DNA from: Candidatus Daviesbacteria bacterium | GTDB taxonomy: Bacteria > Patescibacteriota > Microgenomatia > Daviesbacterales > UBA10151 | Assembly: GCA_016186985.1 (NCBI GenBank) | Contig: JACPKO010000091.1 | Location: 1-19,824, forward strand | Length of the DNA: 19,824 nt | Direction: 5' to 3' | Part shown: one piece after another, positions 5,635-12,723 of the stretch | Layout of the letters: every line of letters begins with the position of its first letter | Position numbering within the stretch: position 1 is the stretch's first letter | Notes under the pieces: model-generated | The model's database searches: none | What the model saw: the letters and a program-made list of their open reading frames with translations, nothing else | Told to the model about the DNA's origin: nothing | Program-made: the position numbers and the translations under genes

Positions 5635-7272
5635 TTACCAACTTCCTCCCCCGCCTCCACCTCCCCCTCCGCCTGAGGAACCTCCCGAAAAACCGGATGA
5701 AGAAGATGGAGCTGAAGTCGTAACGCTGCTGCCAAAACTTGAATACATCACCGGGTAACTATAGTAGAATCCGTGGGAACCGGAATACCATGTTGGTTTA
5801 TACTCCGGAATAATAATTTTAAGGGCATCCATAAATTCATCCTGAAACCCTAAAGCAATCGCGTAAGGGATATATTTTTCAACAGTTATTAGATTTTTGG
5901 ACTGGAATTTATGATACCTGTTTACAGCTTTTAAGAAAATTTTTAACCCGTCAATTTCCCAGTCGGTTTTATTTCCCAAGGATGTCCTCCCGTTTAATTT
6001 TCTTGAAAGAAAAATCAGAACAGGACCCAATAGTACGCTTCCCGCAACTAAAGAAATAATTCCTAAAATTAACAATCCGCCCATTTGGTTTTTAGGATTT
6101 TTCTTATACAGGTTTTTAACTTTAAGAGAATAGAAAACTGCGTCCTCCAATAAATTAAAGGTTAAGTAAAAATCTTTGCTTATTTTTTTAAGCGATACTC
6201 TGTCTCCGTCTTTGAATAATCTTTCACCCAATATTTTTTCAAATTCATCGGCGTTTTCAAAACCCTTTAATTTAACAATTTCATAATCAATCTCATCAGG
6301 CATTAATGTCTTAACTTTTTTGACTTCTTCGATCTTAATAAATTTCTTAATTGCCAGATCAAAAATCGAGGCTATTACTTCATTTTTTTCAAGCTTAAAA
6401 GTATCTATCACCCCTGCTTCAGCAGGAGTGACATTTTTTGGAATATCAAAATTAACGGAAGGAGAACCAAACCTGACCTTTGACTTATTTCTGAAATACC
6501 AAAAAAGCAGGTAAGGGGCGAGTAAAAAGTTTAACCCCAAAAAGAAAGGAGAATAAATTTTAAGTAAAGTTAAAAAATCCGGGTCAAAGACCGGTTCAGT
6601 TTTTTGTAAAATTGATTTCGGAAAAGTGTTGACCGGAAATCCGGCAACAATTGTTAACCCGTCCCCGGGCTGTAAAACCTCTGTTGTTGTAACGGGATTA
6701 AACGGGGGCTCACCAGGAAAAGTGCAAAATTGGGCGTTAAAATTTCCCGGCCTGCTGTAACAGACAATTTTATTTGTGCTGACATCAAAATCAGTCATCA
6801 AATTAACCGAAGCCTTTTCTATCGGGATATCCCAAGTGTTACCGGTGACATTCCAATAAATCTCATCGTGGTCCTCATAATTACTGCCTATAGCGTTTTT
6901 AACACTATATCTAATAATATAGTTATGCACCCCTGTTATGGTTTTGTCAGGGTTACCAATTTTAACTTCAGTTTCCTTGGGTTGCTTATTAACCTCGTAT
7001 TTTTCACCGGTACCATCCCGCACAACATCCAGGAATTCCACTTCAATCACCCGGTATAAATCCCCCACTCTGGAAACCAAAGGGATCGTCCGGAAAATTC
7101 CATGGCGCGAACCTTCTCCGAAATCATAATTAATACCCTCCTCTATCGTCATTGTTCCATTTTTATGGGCAATAATACTTACATCGAATGAATTAATTTT
7201 TTCCCGGGCAAAAATGGATTTAGGCATTAAAAATAAAAGCAGAAGCAGAGTTAAACTAAATAGTAATTTCAC
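5635..7272 (-). CDS. DUF2207 family membrane protein with signal peptide and Gly-rich tail
   Basis: 545 residues, usual size for this family (PF09972), whose biochemical role is not known. Domain order: signal peptide (KLLFSLTLLLLLFLMPKSIFA, about 2-22); an extracellular domain with YDFGEGSRHGIFRTIPL and DEIYWNVTGNTWDIPIEKA; a TM segment near residues 237-261; a cytoplasmic part with the conserved VTPAEAGVIDTFKL region and SIFDLAIKKFIKIEE; a second TM segment near 398-422; then DGLKIFLKAVNRY...EKYIPYAIALG. The C-terminus is low-complexity, ending in a run of ten glycines and SW. The GTG at 7272 is supported by TGGTATAAT 6 bases upstream. Confidence 0.9.
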   Translation of the reverse strand: MKLLFSLTLLLLLFLMPKSIFAREKINSFDVSIIAHKNGTMTIEEGINYDFGEGSRHGIFRTIPLVSRVGDLYRVIEVEFLDVVRDGTGEKYEVNKQPKETEVKIGNPDKTITGVHNYIIRYSVKNAIGSNYEDHDEIYWNVTGNTWDIPIEKASVNLMTDFDVSTNKIVCYSRPGNFNAQFCTFPGEPPFNPVTTTEVLQPGDGLTIVAGFPVNTFPKSILQKTEPVFDPDFLTLLKIYSPFFLGLNFLLAPYLLFWYFRNKSKVRFGSPSVNFDIPKNVTPAEAGVIDTFKLEKNEVIASIFDLAIKKFIKIEEVKKVKTLMPDEIDYEIVKLKGFENADEFEKILGERLFKDGDRVSLKKISKDFYLTFNLLEDAVFYSLKVKNLYKKNPKNQMGGLLILGIISLVAGSVLLGPVLIFLSRKLNGRTSLGNKTDWEIDGLKIFLKAVNRYHKFQSKNLITVEKYIPYAIALGFQDEFMDALKIIIPEYKPTWYSGSHGFYYSYPVMYSSFGSSVTTSAPSSSSGFSGGSSGGGGGGGGGGSW

Positions 7273-7278
7273 AATAAA

Positions 7279-7287
7279 ATTATACCA
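7279..7287 (-). promoter_or_regulatory. Extended -10 promoter box of the DUF2207 gene, leaderless
   Basis: The minus strand reads TGGTATAAT (perfect TGnTATAAT), then 6 bases (TTTATT), then the GTG at 7272. The predicted transcript starts at the start codon. Confidence 0.65.
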
Positions 7288-7371
7288 ATCTTTATCCGAC
7301 TATGCTGTCAGATGCTTAGAGCAGAGGAGAAATTTACCTTGGCCTGCCGGCATAAAAAACTTAATGTAGAT

Positions 7372-7377
7372 TATAAT
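7372..7377 (+). promoter_or_regulatory. -10 promoter box of the phosphoribosyltransferase gene
   Basis: A perfect TATAAT lies 11 bases before the ATG at 7389. It has no TG extension and no convincing -35. It also argues against the TTG at 7377, which overlaps the box itself. Confidence 0.5.
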
Positions 7378-7388
7378 TGATTACCAGT

Positions 7389-8021
7389 ATGTATTTTAAA
7401 GACCGGGTTGATGCAGGAAAAAGACTTGCCGGACTTCTTGGGCAGTTTAAGGGTAAAGGGTCCGTAATCTATGCCCTGCCAAGGGGAGGCGTAGTTATTG
7501 GTGCAGAGATCGCAAAAGCCTTAGGTGCTCCGCTTGATTTAATTATTACCAGAAAAATTGGTCATCCAAATCAGCCGGAACTGGCAATCGCCGCCCTTTC
7601 CGAAGATGGGCATTTGATAATAGATCCGGACTTTGAAAATTTGACACATACATCCTGGTTTTTAGAAGCTGTTGAAAAAGAGAAGGCTGAAGCAAAAAGA
7701 AGGCGGGAGGTTTATCTGGGAGGAAGAAAGCCGATATCCTGCCTGGGCAAAATTGCCATTTTAGTTGACGACGGAATCGCCACCGGCCTTACCTTAAAAG
7801 CTGCAATTCAATCATTAAAATATCTTTATAGACCCAAAAAAATTGTTGTTGCTGTACCTCTCGCCCCTTTAGATATAATCAGGGATCTGGAAAAGAAAGA
7901 ACAGGTTGAGGTTATAACTGTTGAAGTTCCAAAAAGACCGTTTGGCGCAATTGGAATGTATTATCAAAATTTTTCTGAAGTTTCTGATGAAGAAGTAGTT
8001 AACCTGCTAAATTTTTCTTAA
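7389..8021 (+). CDS. Type I phosphoribosyltransferase family protein
   Basis: From the ATG at 7389 the product has 210 residues. It carries the type I PRTase PRPP-binding motif ILVDDGIATGLT at residues 124-135, with the two acidic residues that hold ribose. It also has the N-terminal features of the stand-alone ComF/predicted PRTase group: FKDRVDAGKRLAGLL at 3-17, IYALPRGGVVIGAEIAKAL at 27-45 and DLIITRKIGHPNQPELAIAA at 50-69. The likely reaction is transfer to or from PRPP with an unknown base or other acceptor; no purine or pyrimidine specificity can be read. The last 23 bases overlap the convergent acyltransferase gene, with no room for a terminator. Confidence 0.88.
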   Translation: MYFKDRVDAGKRLAGLLGQFKGKGSVIYALPRGGVVIGAEIAKALGAPLDLIITRKIGHPNQPELAIAALSEDGHLIIDPDFENLTHTSWFLEAVEKEKAEAKRRREVYLGGRKPISCLGKIAILVDDGIATGLTLKAAIQSLKYLYRPKKIVVAVPLAPLDIIRDLEKKEQVEVITVEVPKRPFGAIGMYYQNFSEVSDEEVVNLLNFS

Positions 8022-9093
8022 ACCATAAGTTTGCTGGTTTTTCAATAAAATAATACAGAAAAATAGCTAAAATATTTAAGGAGATAAAAAAAGCAAACAT
8101 GTTAAATCTAGAAAATGACGGCAGCATTTGTGCAATAACTCCTAAATGTATTAGGTAAAAAGCATATGAACTTTTACCAAGAAGCTGCATTAACGGACCC
8201 GACAAAAAAAATGAGAGGTTTGTTTTTTCAGTAATTAACCCCCAGAAAAAGATAGATATAGCGACTGGAAGTGCAAAATTGTGAAGTAATAATCCTTCGG
8301 GACTAAAAATTCCATAGCGGTAATCTCCAGATTGAAAACTGCTTATTAGGATAATTGTAAAAATCACTCCGCTTAACCCCAGTAAGGTAAACTTCTTACC
8401 CATTAAATATCCCGCCCTCGGTAAATATCCCACCCCGTATCCCACCCCCGGGGTGGGATTTTTTTTCTTTGCAACCTTCAAAGCTAAAAAGATTCCTACA
8501 AAAAATTCAAAGCTTCTGCCCAAAAAAGTGTATATGAATAAAAAAATATGGCCGCTTGTAAATGCTCTAAAATTTTCAACCTGGCCCCCACCCGCAATTA
8601 ATATCCCGACTAAAAAAAATAGGACAAATTGAAGCGCCAGGTTTGTTCTCTTTTTAGCCAAAACAAATATATACGGGGCTAAAAAGTAAAAAACCACTTC
8701 GACCGTAAGCGTCCAGGTTTGGGATATAATTATAAATTTGTAACTGTCAAAAAAACCCTTAAGAAAAGTTAATGTTAAAAACCATTCAAATGCCGGGCTT
8801 TTTAAAAATATCAGGGTTAAAACAGTTACAAGAAAAAATAAAGGATAAATCCGGGCAAACCTTGACACATAATAATTTTTTAGCCAGTTAAAGTTTAAAC
8901 TGCTGGACTGGTAGTATTTATAAGTTATTAAAAACCCGCTTAACACGAAGAATATTGAAACACCGGTGTGCATTTCAAGTACAACAGGACACCAAAATTT
9001 TCCAGTACAATTTGTCCCGAAATAATGGTGGATAAAAACCATGTAGGCTGCTATTGCCCTTATTCCGGTTAAAGCGGGTATCTCTATTCTCAA
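7999..9093 (-). CDS. Acyltransferase 3 family membrane protein (OafA/YrhL type)
   Basis: 364 residues, about ten membrane segments. Such proteins O-acetylate or otherwise acylate surface glycans. The family signatures are clear: IPALTGIRAIAAYMVFIHHYFG at the N-terminus with the active-site His pair, GVSIFFVLSGFLITYKYY, and NYYVSRFARIYPLFFLV. The start is a TTG at 9093, which places the PALTG motif at residue 6, where the family has it; no ATG fits. The odd feature is residues about 211-230 (NPTPGVGYGVGYLPRAGY), encoded by copy C of the RAYT palindrome repeat and placed in a loop between two membrane segments. The frame is kept, so the protein is probably still made. Confidence 0.9.
   Translation of the reverse strand: MRIEIPALTGIRAIAAYMVFIHHYFGTNCTGKFWCPVVLEMHTGVSIFFVLSGFLITYKYYQSSSLNFNWLKNYYVSRFARIYPLFFLVTVLTLIFLKSPAFEWFLTLTFLKGFFDSYKFIIISQTWTLTVEVVFYFLAPYIFVLAKKRTNLALQFVLFFLVGILIAGGGQVENFRAFTSGHIFLFIYTFLGRSFEFFVGIFLALKVAKKKNPTPGVGYGVGYLPRAGYLMGKKFTLLGLSGVIFTIILISSFQSGDYRYGIFSPEGLLLHNFALPVAISIFFWGLITEKTNLSFFLSGPLMQLLGKSSYAFYLIHLGVIAQMLPSFSRFNMFAFFISLNILAIFLYYFIEKPANLWFKKNLAG
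8405..8459. repeat. RAYT-associated palindromic repeat, copy C, inside a coding region
   Basis: Two degenerate direct units (AAATATCCCGCCCTCGGT at 8405-8422, AAATATCCCACCCCGT at 8423-8438) lead into a perfect inverted repeat: ATCCCACCCC at 8439-8448, centre 8449, GGGGTGGGAT at 8450-8459. It matches copy B at 31 of 34 positions. It lies wholly within the acyltransferase gene and is read in frame as a Gly/Pro/Tyr-rich insert. Its length is close to a multiple of three. Confidence 0.85.
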
Positions 9094-9140
9094 TGTTGTT
9101 AGAATTTAAATACTTGCGGAGAAAAAATCAACGAGCGGAA

Positions 9141-10186
9141 TTATTTTTTTAAATAGGTATTAAAAAAATCTACAGTGTTTTTCATAGCATCAGTAAAATA
9201 AGGATCATTTATATTATGTCCCCCGCCCTGGTATTCATGCAGCTCGTGCGGGACTGATGTTTCATCCAAGAGTTTGTTTAAATTTCTGCTGTACTCGACC
9301 GATACAACATTATCATCCACAGAGTGGTTTAGCTGAATTGCCCCTTTTAAATCCTTTAAATAACTTGATGGCGCAATTGAATCCCAGAAAGGGTTTCCGT
9401 CCTTTGGCTCACCGTAAACCTCCCTAAGCTTCTGCCTTTTCTTTTGTCTTTCGGAGTCTGAGGGTTGGGGCATATAGCTTGCGTCCCTTAACCTGAAATC
9501 AGCCAGGTCTTTATATGTATATCCTGCACCTGCCCAAATAACAACAGCGGGAATTGCAGGTTTTACTGCAAATGCACGCATTACAACATTCCCCGCCATA
9601 GAATGGCCCCAAAGGCCAATTTTGTTTTTATCTATAAAGCCAGCGCTTTCAAGTGCAGAGTAAGCATTAAGTGCATCTATAACATAATCTGATGAGTAAT
9701 ATGCCCCGCCCGGTTCACCTTCCGAATCCCCGTTCCCCCTTAGATCAATTTTAAAAACGCAAACCCGTTTCCTGCAAGAAAATCCACATATGCTGTATAT
9801 CTCCGTGTTGTCTGATACTGGACGGGAGGTATGTATCCATGAATAAATACAATGGCCGGCCAGCCTTCAGCAGGTCTTTGGCCTTTAGGCTCTGTTAAAA
9901 GTCCGTTAATTTTAAACCCATCAGAATTATAACTGGTCAGATAAGAGGTGTAATTTCCGTTCTCCGAATATTTCTGAAGCTGTCCTAAGGTACTTTTGTA
10001 TTTCCTGGACCTTAAAAAAGGTATGGTCAATTCCTCAAACAAAAACGGGCTGGGACTTGGGGAAGAAAAGGTTTCTAAAGCAAAGAAAGTATTTTTCTCA
10101 ATTACTCCTCTGCTATTTAAAACAATAAATGCTCCAAATAACAAAGCTGCAACTGGAATTAAAAATATGAGCCAACTTTTAAACAT
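9141..10186 (-). pseudogene. Alpha/beta hydrolase (prolyl oligopeptidase-like), split by a -1 frameshift
   Basis: The N-terminal frame (10186-9740, 148 residues) has a signal anchor (SWLIFLIPVAALLFGAFIVL), a Ser/Pro stretch, and the oxyanion segment GWPAIVFIHGYIPP. It ends FAFLKLI. Shifting by -1 at 9749-9755 continues as KIDLRGNGDSEGEPGGAYYSS and then GLWGHSMAGN (nucleophile elbow GHSMAG) into the C-terminal part that ends at 9141. That part has LNHSVDDNVV (acid) and YQGGGHNIN (catalytic His). So all three catalytic residues survive and only one base is out of step, within T5A4. This is a secreted or anchored S9-like peptidase/esterase: either a fresh single-base mutation, a sequencing error, or a gene expressed by -1 slippage at T TTA AAA. 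ATG at 10186 has AGGA 6 bases upstream. Confidence 0.85.
9749..9755 (-). other. T TTA AAA slippery heptamer at the frame break
   Basis: In the reading frame of the N-terminal part the codons are TTT TTA AAA TTG ATC TAA. T TTA AAA matches the X XXY YYZ rule for -1 slippage exactly, and moving back one base restores the conserved hydrolase sequence. An AGGA lies 14 bases upstream of the heptamer, near the place where internal Shine-Dalgarno sequences stimulate -1 frameshifting in bacteria. No strong downstream hairpin was identified by eye. Confidence 0.5.
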
Positions 10187-10212
10187 GCTTCATCCTATCA
10201 CGCGCCTATTCA

Positions 10213-10322
10213 CAGTTTAACTGAACTACTCCGCAGTTTACTGCGGAGTATCCCTTCGGGCAAGTTCTTCTGCGAACCATTTATCCTCCGCAAAGCTTGC
10301 AAGGTATTCTGGTTCGAGAATA
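10213..10322. repeat. Composite palindromic element of unknown type
   Basis: The 188-base gap between the hydrolase and DUF378 genes is densely palindromic. It has CAGTTTAACTG (10213-10223); a perfect stem TACTCCGCAG-ttta-CTGCGGAGTA (10227-10250); CCC-ttc-GGG (10252-10260); and a longer imperfect stem pairing TTCTGCGAACCA (10268-10279) with TGGTTCGAGAA (10310-10320) around a 30-base loop. It lies downstream of the DUF378 terminator and just before the hydrolase start. It could be a leader RNA structure or a dispersed repeat. No known riboswitch or RNA class is recognised. Confidence 0.5.
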
Positions 10323-10353
10323 AAAAAATCCGGGCAATTAAGCCCGGATTTAA
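10322..10353 (-). terminator. Rho-independent terminator after the DUF378 gene
   Basis: On the minus strand, AAATCCGGGC-ttaatt-GCCCGGATTT forms a perfect 10-base-pair stem followed directly by TTTTTTTA. It starts about 20 bases after the stop of the DUF378 gene. It is the clearest intrinsic terminator in the window. Confidence 0.9.
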
Positions 10354-10374
10354 ATAATTCCATTAAGCTTTTAC

Positions 10375-10569
10375 TCACTTCTTCATCCCAACCATCTTAT
10401 AAGCCATCATAACAGCTGCGACACCAACAGCAATTTCAACTACATTTTCAATAGTTGAACCCGATCCTAAAAGGGTACCCAGCAAATCAAAGTTCATAAG
10501 TCCCTGCAAACCCATTGTCACACCACCTAAAACCAACAACCATCCGGCTATAGTTTCAAATCTTTTCAA
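10375..10569 (-). CDS. DUF378 family small membrane protein
   Basis: 64 residues with two membrane segments (IAGWLLVLGGVTMGLQGL at about 7-24; VVEIAVGVAAVMMAYKM at about 43-59) and the family centre MNFDLLGTLLGSGSTIENV, matching DUF378 (PF04070, YuzA-like); function unknown. The start is decided by the ribosome site: GGGAGGTGAT lies at 10581-10572, so the GTG and ATG at 10578 and 10575 fall inside or against it. The TTG at 10569 is 8 bases after GGAGG, so translation most likely begins MKRFETIAG. Its own promoter and terminator make it a single-gene unit with a strong leader. Confidence 0.88.
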   Translation of the reverse strand: MKRFETIAGWLLVLGGVTMGLQGLMNFDLLGTLLGSGSTIENVVEIAVGVAAVMMAYKMVGMKK

Positions 10570-10571
10570 TC

Positions 10572-10581
10572 TCATCACCTC
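10572..10581 (-). promoter_or_regulatory. Strong Shine-Dalgarno site that decides a TTG start
   Basis: The minus strand reads GGGAGGTGAT, nearly the full complement of the 16S rRNA tail. Its distance (8 bases from GGAGG) fits the TTG at 10569 and not the in-frame GTG or ATG, which overlap it. Confidence 0.75.
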
Positions 10582-10590
10582 CCTTTTCTA

Positions 10591-10628
10591 ATTTTACTCA
10601 CAACTGTTGTAACCTTGTCAATTGTCAA
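10591..10628 (-). promoter_or_regulatory. Candidate promoter of the DUF378 gene
   Basis: Two overlapping-phase TTGACA boxes (minus strand, 10628-10623 and 10621-10616) lie upstream of TAAAAT (10596-10591). The nearer box is 19 bases from the -10, slightly long. Transcription would begin just before the Shine-Dalgarno site, so this gene has a true 5' leader, unlike most first genes here. Confidence 0.45.
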
Positions 10629-10638
10629 ACGGAAACTT

Positions 10639-12111
10639 TTAGTCACTATTATATAAAAAATAGTTTTCTACTCCGCTGTCTGTTTTTTTACCCTCTTTAA
10701 AAAATTTATCCCTGGTCAGTAAAACTGACTTTTGAGGCAAGCTTGACTGTTCTTTCGTAAATGCGTTTGGTTTGACAAAATATAGAGACCGTGCAAAATC
10801 TTCTACAGTTCCGCTATCTTCTGCTGTTTTCAATAAATCTGCTGATATCAGAGGGGTCAAATTTTCTTTTTTTGAGATTTTGTCAAGTTTTTTATAGGCA
10901 TCAATTCCCACCGGGGAATAAAAAATATGGTACGTATCCTGGGGGTATTTAAACCAGTAGTAATTTATAAAATCAAAAAAGTTTAAAATAAAGATAAAGC
11001 TAAAAACTAATAAGGCATTTTTGAGTAAACGCTCCTTAAATTGCAATAGTCTTAAACCTCCATAAGCTGAAATCAGGCAAAAAAACGGGACCAGGAAAAT
11101 TATCCTGCTCGCTCTGTGAATTGAACCGGTGAGCCCTAACAATAAAGGCCCTGCAAAAAAACAACTCACTAAAAAAATAAAGAACGGGTTTTTTTCTTTA
11201 AATGCCAGATAAATTCCATAAACCAAAAGCGGTAATGCGGCAAGCAAAAACATGCCGTGGATTCCGGTTGAGTGGTGCAAAATCGTATCGCCTTTGACGA
11301 ATAAAAATGACAAATCAAAATTTGAAAGATAAAAATTAAAAAAACTATAAATTGAGGAGAAACCAATCGCATCGAAACCATAAACAGCCCCTGCATATTT
11401 ATAATTTAAAAGCGGGGAGATTATATAAAAAGGAGCAATCGAAGCCAAAAAAAGAATTAAGGGCTTATATTTGCGCAGTGAAAACGGCTTCAAGTTTTTA
11501 ACATGGGCGAAAAACAGATATAAGACAGTTAATATAGTCCATACAGGTACCGCCGAGCGCATACTTTTATGGGCATAAAAACTAATCCCTAAACTAACCC
11601 CTGCGAGTAATATATATCTGTAATTTTTTTTATCATTAAAACTCCTGAGCCCAAATAGCCAAAGTAAAATAAACGGGAGCGGGGAGATGTTGTCTAAGGC
11701 CAGATGGGAGTGAATCACCACAACCGGTGTGGTTAAAAAAATCGCGAGCGCCAAAAACCCGAATTTTTTACCCAGGATTTTCAGTCCTAAAAGAAATATT
11801 AAAAGTCCTGAAAAGGAGGCCGCTAAAACACTGACAAATTTTAAGTTAAATAGCGACCTGCCGAATATTTTAAACATAGCCACCTGCATATATTGGGCAA
11901 CAGGCTGTCGCCAGTCTCTGCCTTGCAGGGACAAAACAAAAACTGGTAAAAATCTCCCATTTTCATCCCGTAAAGTTTCTGCAATTAAGGACGCATTGTA
12001 GCCAAACGCTGCTTCGTCAATGGTTATACCTCTCGGAACATCCAACAATCTAAAGGAAAAAAAGATCAGGCAAAAGAAAAAGATTAGAAAAATTTTTAGC
12101 AATTTAGACAC
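10639..12111 (-). CDS. GT-C membrane glycosyltransferase (GT39/ArnT/PMT-like)
   Basis: 490 residues with about 11-12 membrane segments and the GT-C acidic motif in the first periplasmic loop: GITIDEAAFGYNASLIAETLRDE (residues 29-51; Asp-Glu likely catalytic). It also has WRQPVAQYMQVAMFKIFG and HLALDNISPLPFILLWL, and ends in a soluble domain. Such enzymes move a sugar from a polyprenyl-phosphate donor to lipid, glycan or protein on the outer side of the membrane; the acceptor cannot be read from sequence. The GTG at 12111 is preceded by TGGTATTAA with a 6-base gap, again leaderless-like. With the neighbouring acyltransferase this suggests surface glycan work. Confidence 0.85.
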   Translation of the reverse strand: MSKLLKIFLIFFFCLIFFSFRLLDVPRGITIDEAAFGYNASLIAETLRDENGRFLPVFVLSLQGRDWRQPVAQYMQVAMFKIFGRSLFNLKFVSVLAASFSGLLIFLLGLKILGKKFGFLALAIFLTTPVVVIHSHLALDNISPLPFILLWLFGLRSFNDKKNYRYILLAGVSLGISFYAHKSMRSAVPVWTILTVLYLFFAHVKNLKPFSLRKYKPLILFLASIAPFYIISPLLNYKYAGAVYGFDAIGFSSIYSFFNFYLSNFDLSFLFVKGDTILHHSTGIHGMFLLAALPLLVYGIYLAFKEKNPFFIFLVSCFFAGPLLLGLTGSIHRASRIIFLVPFFCLISAYGGLRLLQFKERLLKNALLVFSFIFILNFFDFINYYWFKYPQDTYHIFYSPVGIDAYKKLDKISKKENLTPLISADLLKTAEDSGTVEDFARSLYFVKPNAFTKEQSSLPQKSVLLTRDKFFKEGKKTDSGVENYFLYNSD

Positions 12112-12117
12112 TTTAGT

Positions 12118-12126
12118 TTAATACCA
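12118..12126 (-). promoter_or_regulatory. Extended -10-like box of the glycosyltransferase gene
   Basis: The minus strand reads TGGTATTAA (one or two changes from TGnTATAAT), then ACTAAA, then the GTG at 12111. It overlaps the end of the 34-base palindrome at 12125-12158. Confidence 0.5.
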
Positions 12127-12158
12127 TAAAGGCCTCTTCAATTGAAGAGGCCTTTATG
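12125..12158. terminator. 34-base perfect palindrome, likely terminator between two minus-strand genes
   Basis: The arm CATAAAGGCCTCTTCAA (12125-12141) is followed immediately by its exact reverse complement (12142-12158). As RNA it makes a hairpin of about 15 pairs with a small AATT loop, 32 bases after the cupredoxin stop. The tail after the minus-strand stem has few T residues, so it may be a weak terminator or a processing or stability hairpin; being symmetrical it could act in both directions. Confidence 0.65.
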
Positions 12159-12190
12159 AACTAAAAACTGCTTACTCAACAATCACGTTG

Positions 12191-12643
12191 TCACTGGACA
12201 ATTAACTTGCCTTCCATTCCTTTAGACCTGTGCTGTCCTACCGAACAATAAAATGGAAATTCTCCAGCTTTTGAGGCAACAAAGGTTACTGTTTCCTCGC
12301 TTGGTCCGTTCCCCTGTTTTGTTTTTACGTCGTATCCTTCTATGTTAAAATCATGAAAACCCCCTGCATTGACAAAAGTAATTTTTACAGTATCACCTTT
12401 ATTAACTTTAACTTCAGCCGGCTCAAATTTAAAACTTGAACCAGTCACGCTAAATTCCTTTACTTGCTTTGTCATTGAAGAATCAGTTGATTCCTCAACA
12501 TTTCCGGAAGCTGGTACCTCCGTTATTGGAGCAATTGTTTCATTAGCAGGCTGGGTTGATACTGACTGACCTTTAAAAAATAACCAGCCGCCTCCTGCTA
12601 TCACTAATGCAATAAAAATTCCGATAATCAAATTTTTATTCAC
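12191..12643 (-). CDS. Membrane-anchored cupredoxin (type 1 copper protein)
   Basis: From the GTG at 12643 the product has 150 residues: an N-terminal anchor (LIIGIFIALVIAGGGWLFF, 5-23), a Thr/Pro/Ser-rich linker to about residue 60, and a plastocyanin/azurin-like domain. The four type 1 copper ligands are visible: His97 in GGFHDFN, and Cys133, His138 and Met143 in FYCSVGQHRSKGMEG. It probably carries electrons or binds copper outside the membrane. GGAGGTGAT lies 5 bases before the GTG, so the longer open frame upstream is not used. It is divergent from two VIT-type metal transporters, which suggests a shared metal theme. Confidence 0.92.
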   Translation of the reverse strand: MNKNLIIGIFIALVIAGGGWLFFKGQSVSTQPANETIAPITEVPASGNVEESTDSSMTKQVKEFSVTGSSFKFEPAEVKVNKGDTVKITFVNAGGFHDFNIEGYDVKTKQGNGPSEETVTFVASKAGEFPFYCSVGQHRSKGMEGKLIVQ

Positions 12644-12646
12644 AAA

Positions 12647-12657
12647 ATCACCTCCTT
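12647..12657 (-). promoter_or_regulatory. Strong Shine-Dalgarno site that decides a GTG start
   Basis: The minus strand reads AAGGAGGTGAT, an almost complete anti-SD match, and the GTG at 12643 follows at normal spacing. It places the start directly before the hydrophobic anchor. Confidence 0.8.
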
Positions 12658-12668
12658 TGTTACCAAAC

Positions 12669-12697
12669 AACTTAGCGCAAAATGCTTCTCGATTCAA
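12669..12697 (-). promoter_or_regulatory. Candidate promoter of the cupredoxin gene
   Basis: The minus strand has TTGAAT (12697-12692), a 17-base spacer, then TAAGTT (12674-12669). A transcript from here would carry the Shine-Dalgarno site. It interlocks with the promoter of the divergent transporter pair. Confidence 0.4.
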
Positions 12698-12711
12698 TAC
12701 TCGAATTAGAA

Positions 12712-12717
12712 TATAAT
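12712..12717 (+). promoter_or_regulatory. -10 promoter box of the transporter pair, leaderless
   Basis: A perfect TATAAT, then TTGGAT (6 bases), then the GTG at 12724. Read in frame the box would encode Tyr-Asn in an upstream extension. Homology with the second paralogue places the start at the GTG, which supports use of the box as a promoter. Confidence 0.55.
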
Positions 12718-12723
12718 TTGGAT

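Noticed and set aside
5586..5735. N-terminal extension of the Lys/Glu-rich protein to a start at 5735
   Set aside because: It would overlap the DUF2207 gene by 101 bases in its Gly-rich end, and the natural membrane anchor begins just after the ATG at 5585.
6407..6432. Palindrome CACCCCTGCT/AGCAGGAGTG in the DUF2207 gene, resembling a REP
   Set aside because: It encodes the TPAEAG segment, which is conserved in the DUF2207 family itself, so the symmetry follows from the codons rather than an insertion.
10305..10322. tRNA T-arm-like TATTC-TGGTTCGA-GAATA
   Set aside because: The loop has 8 bases, and no D-arm, anticodon arm or acceptor stem could be found around it.
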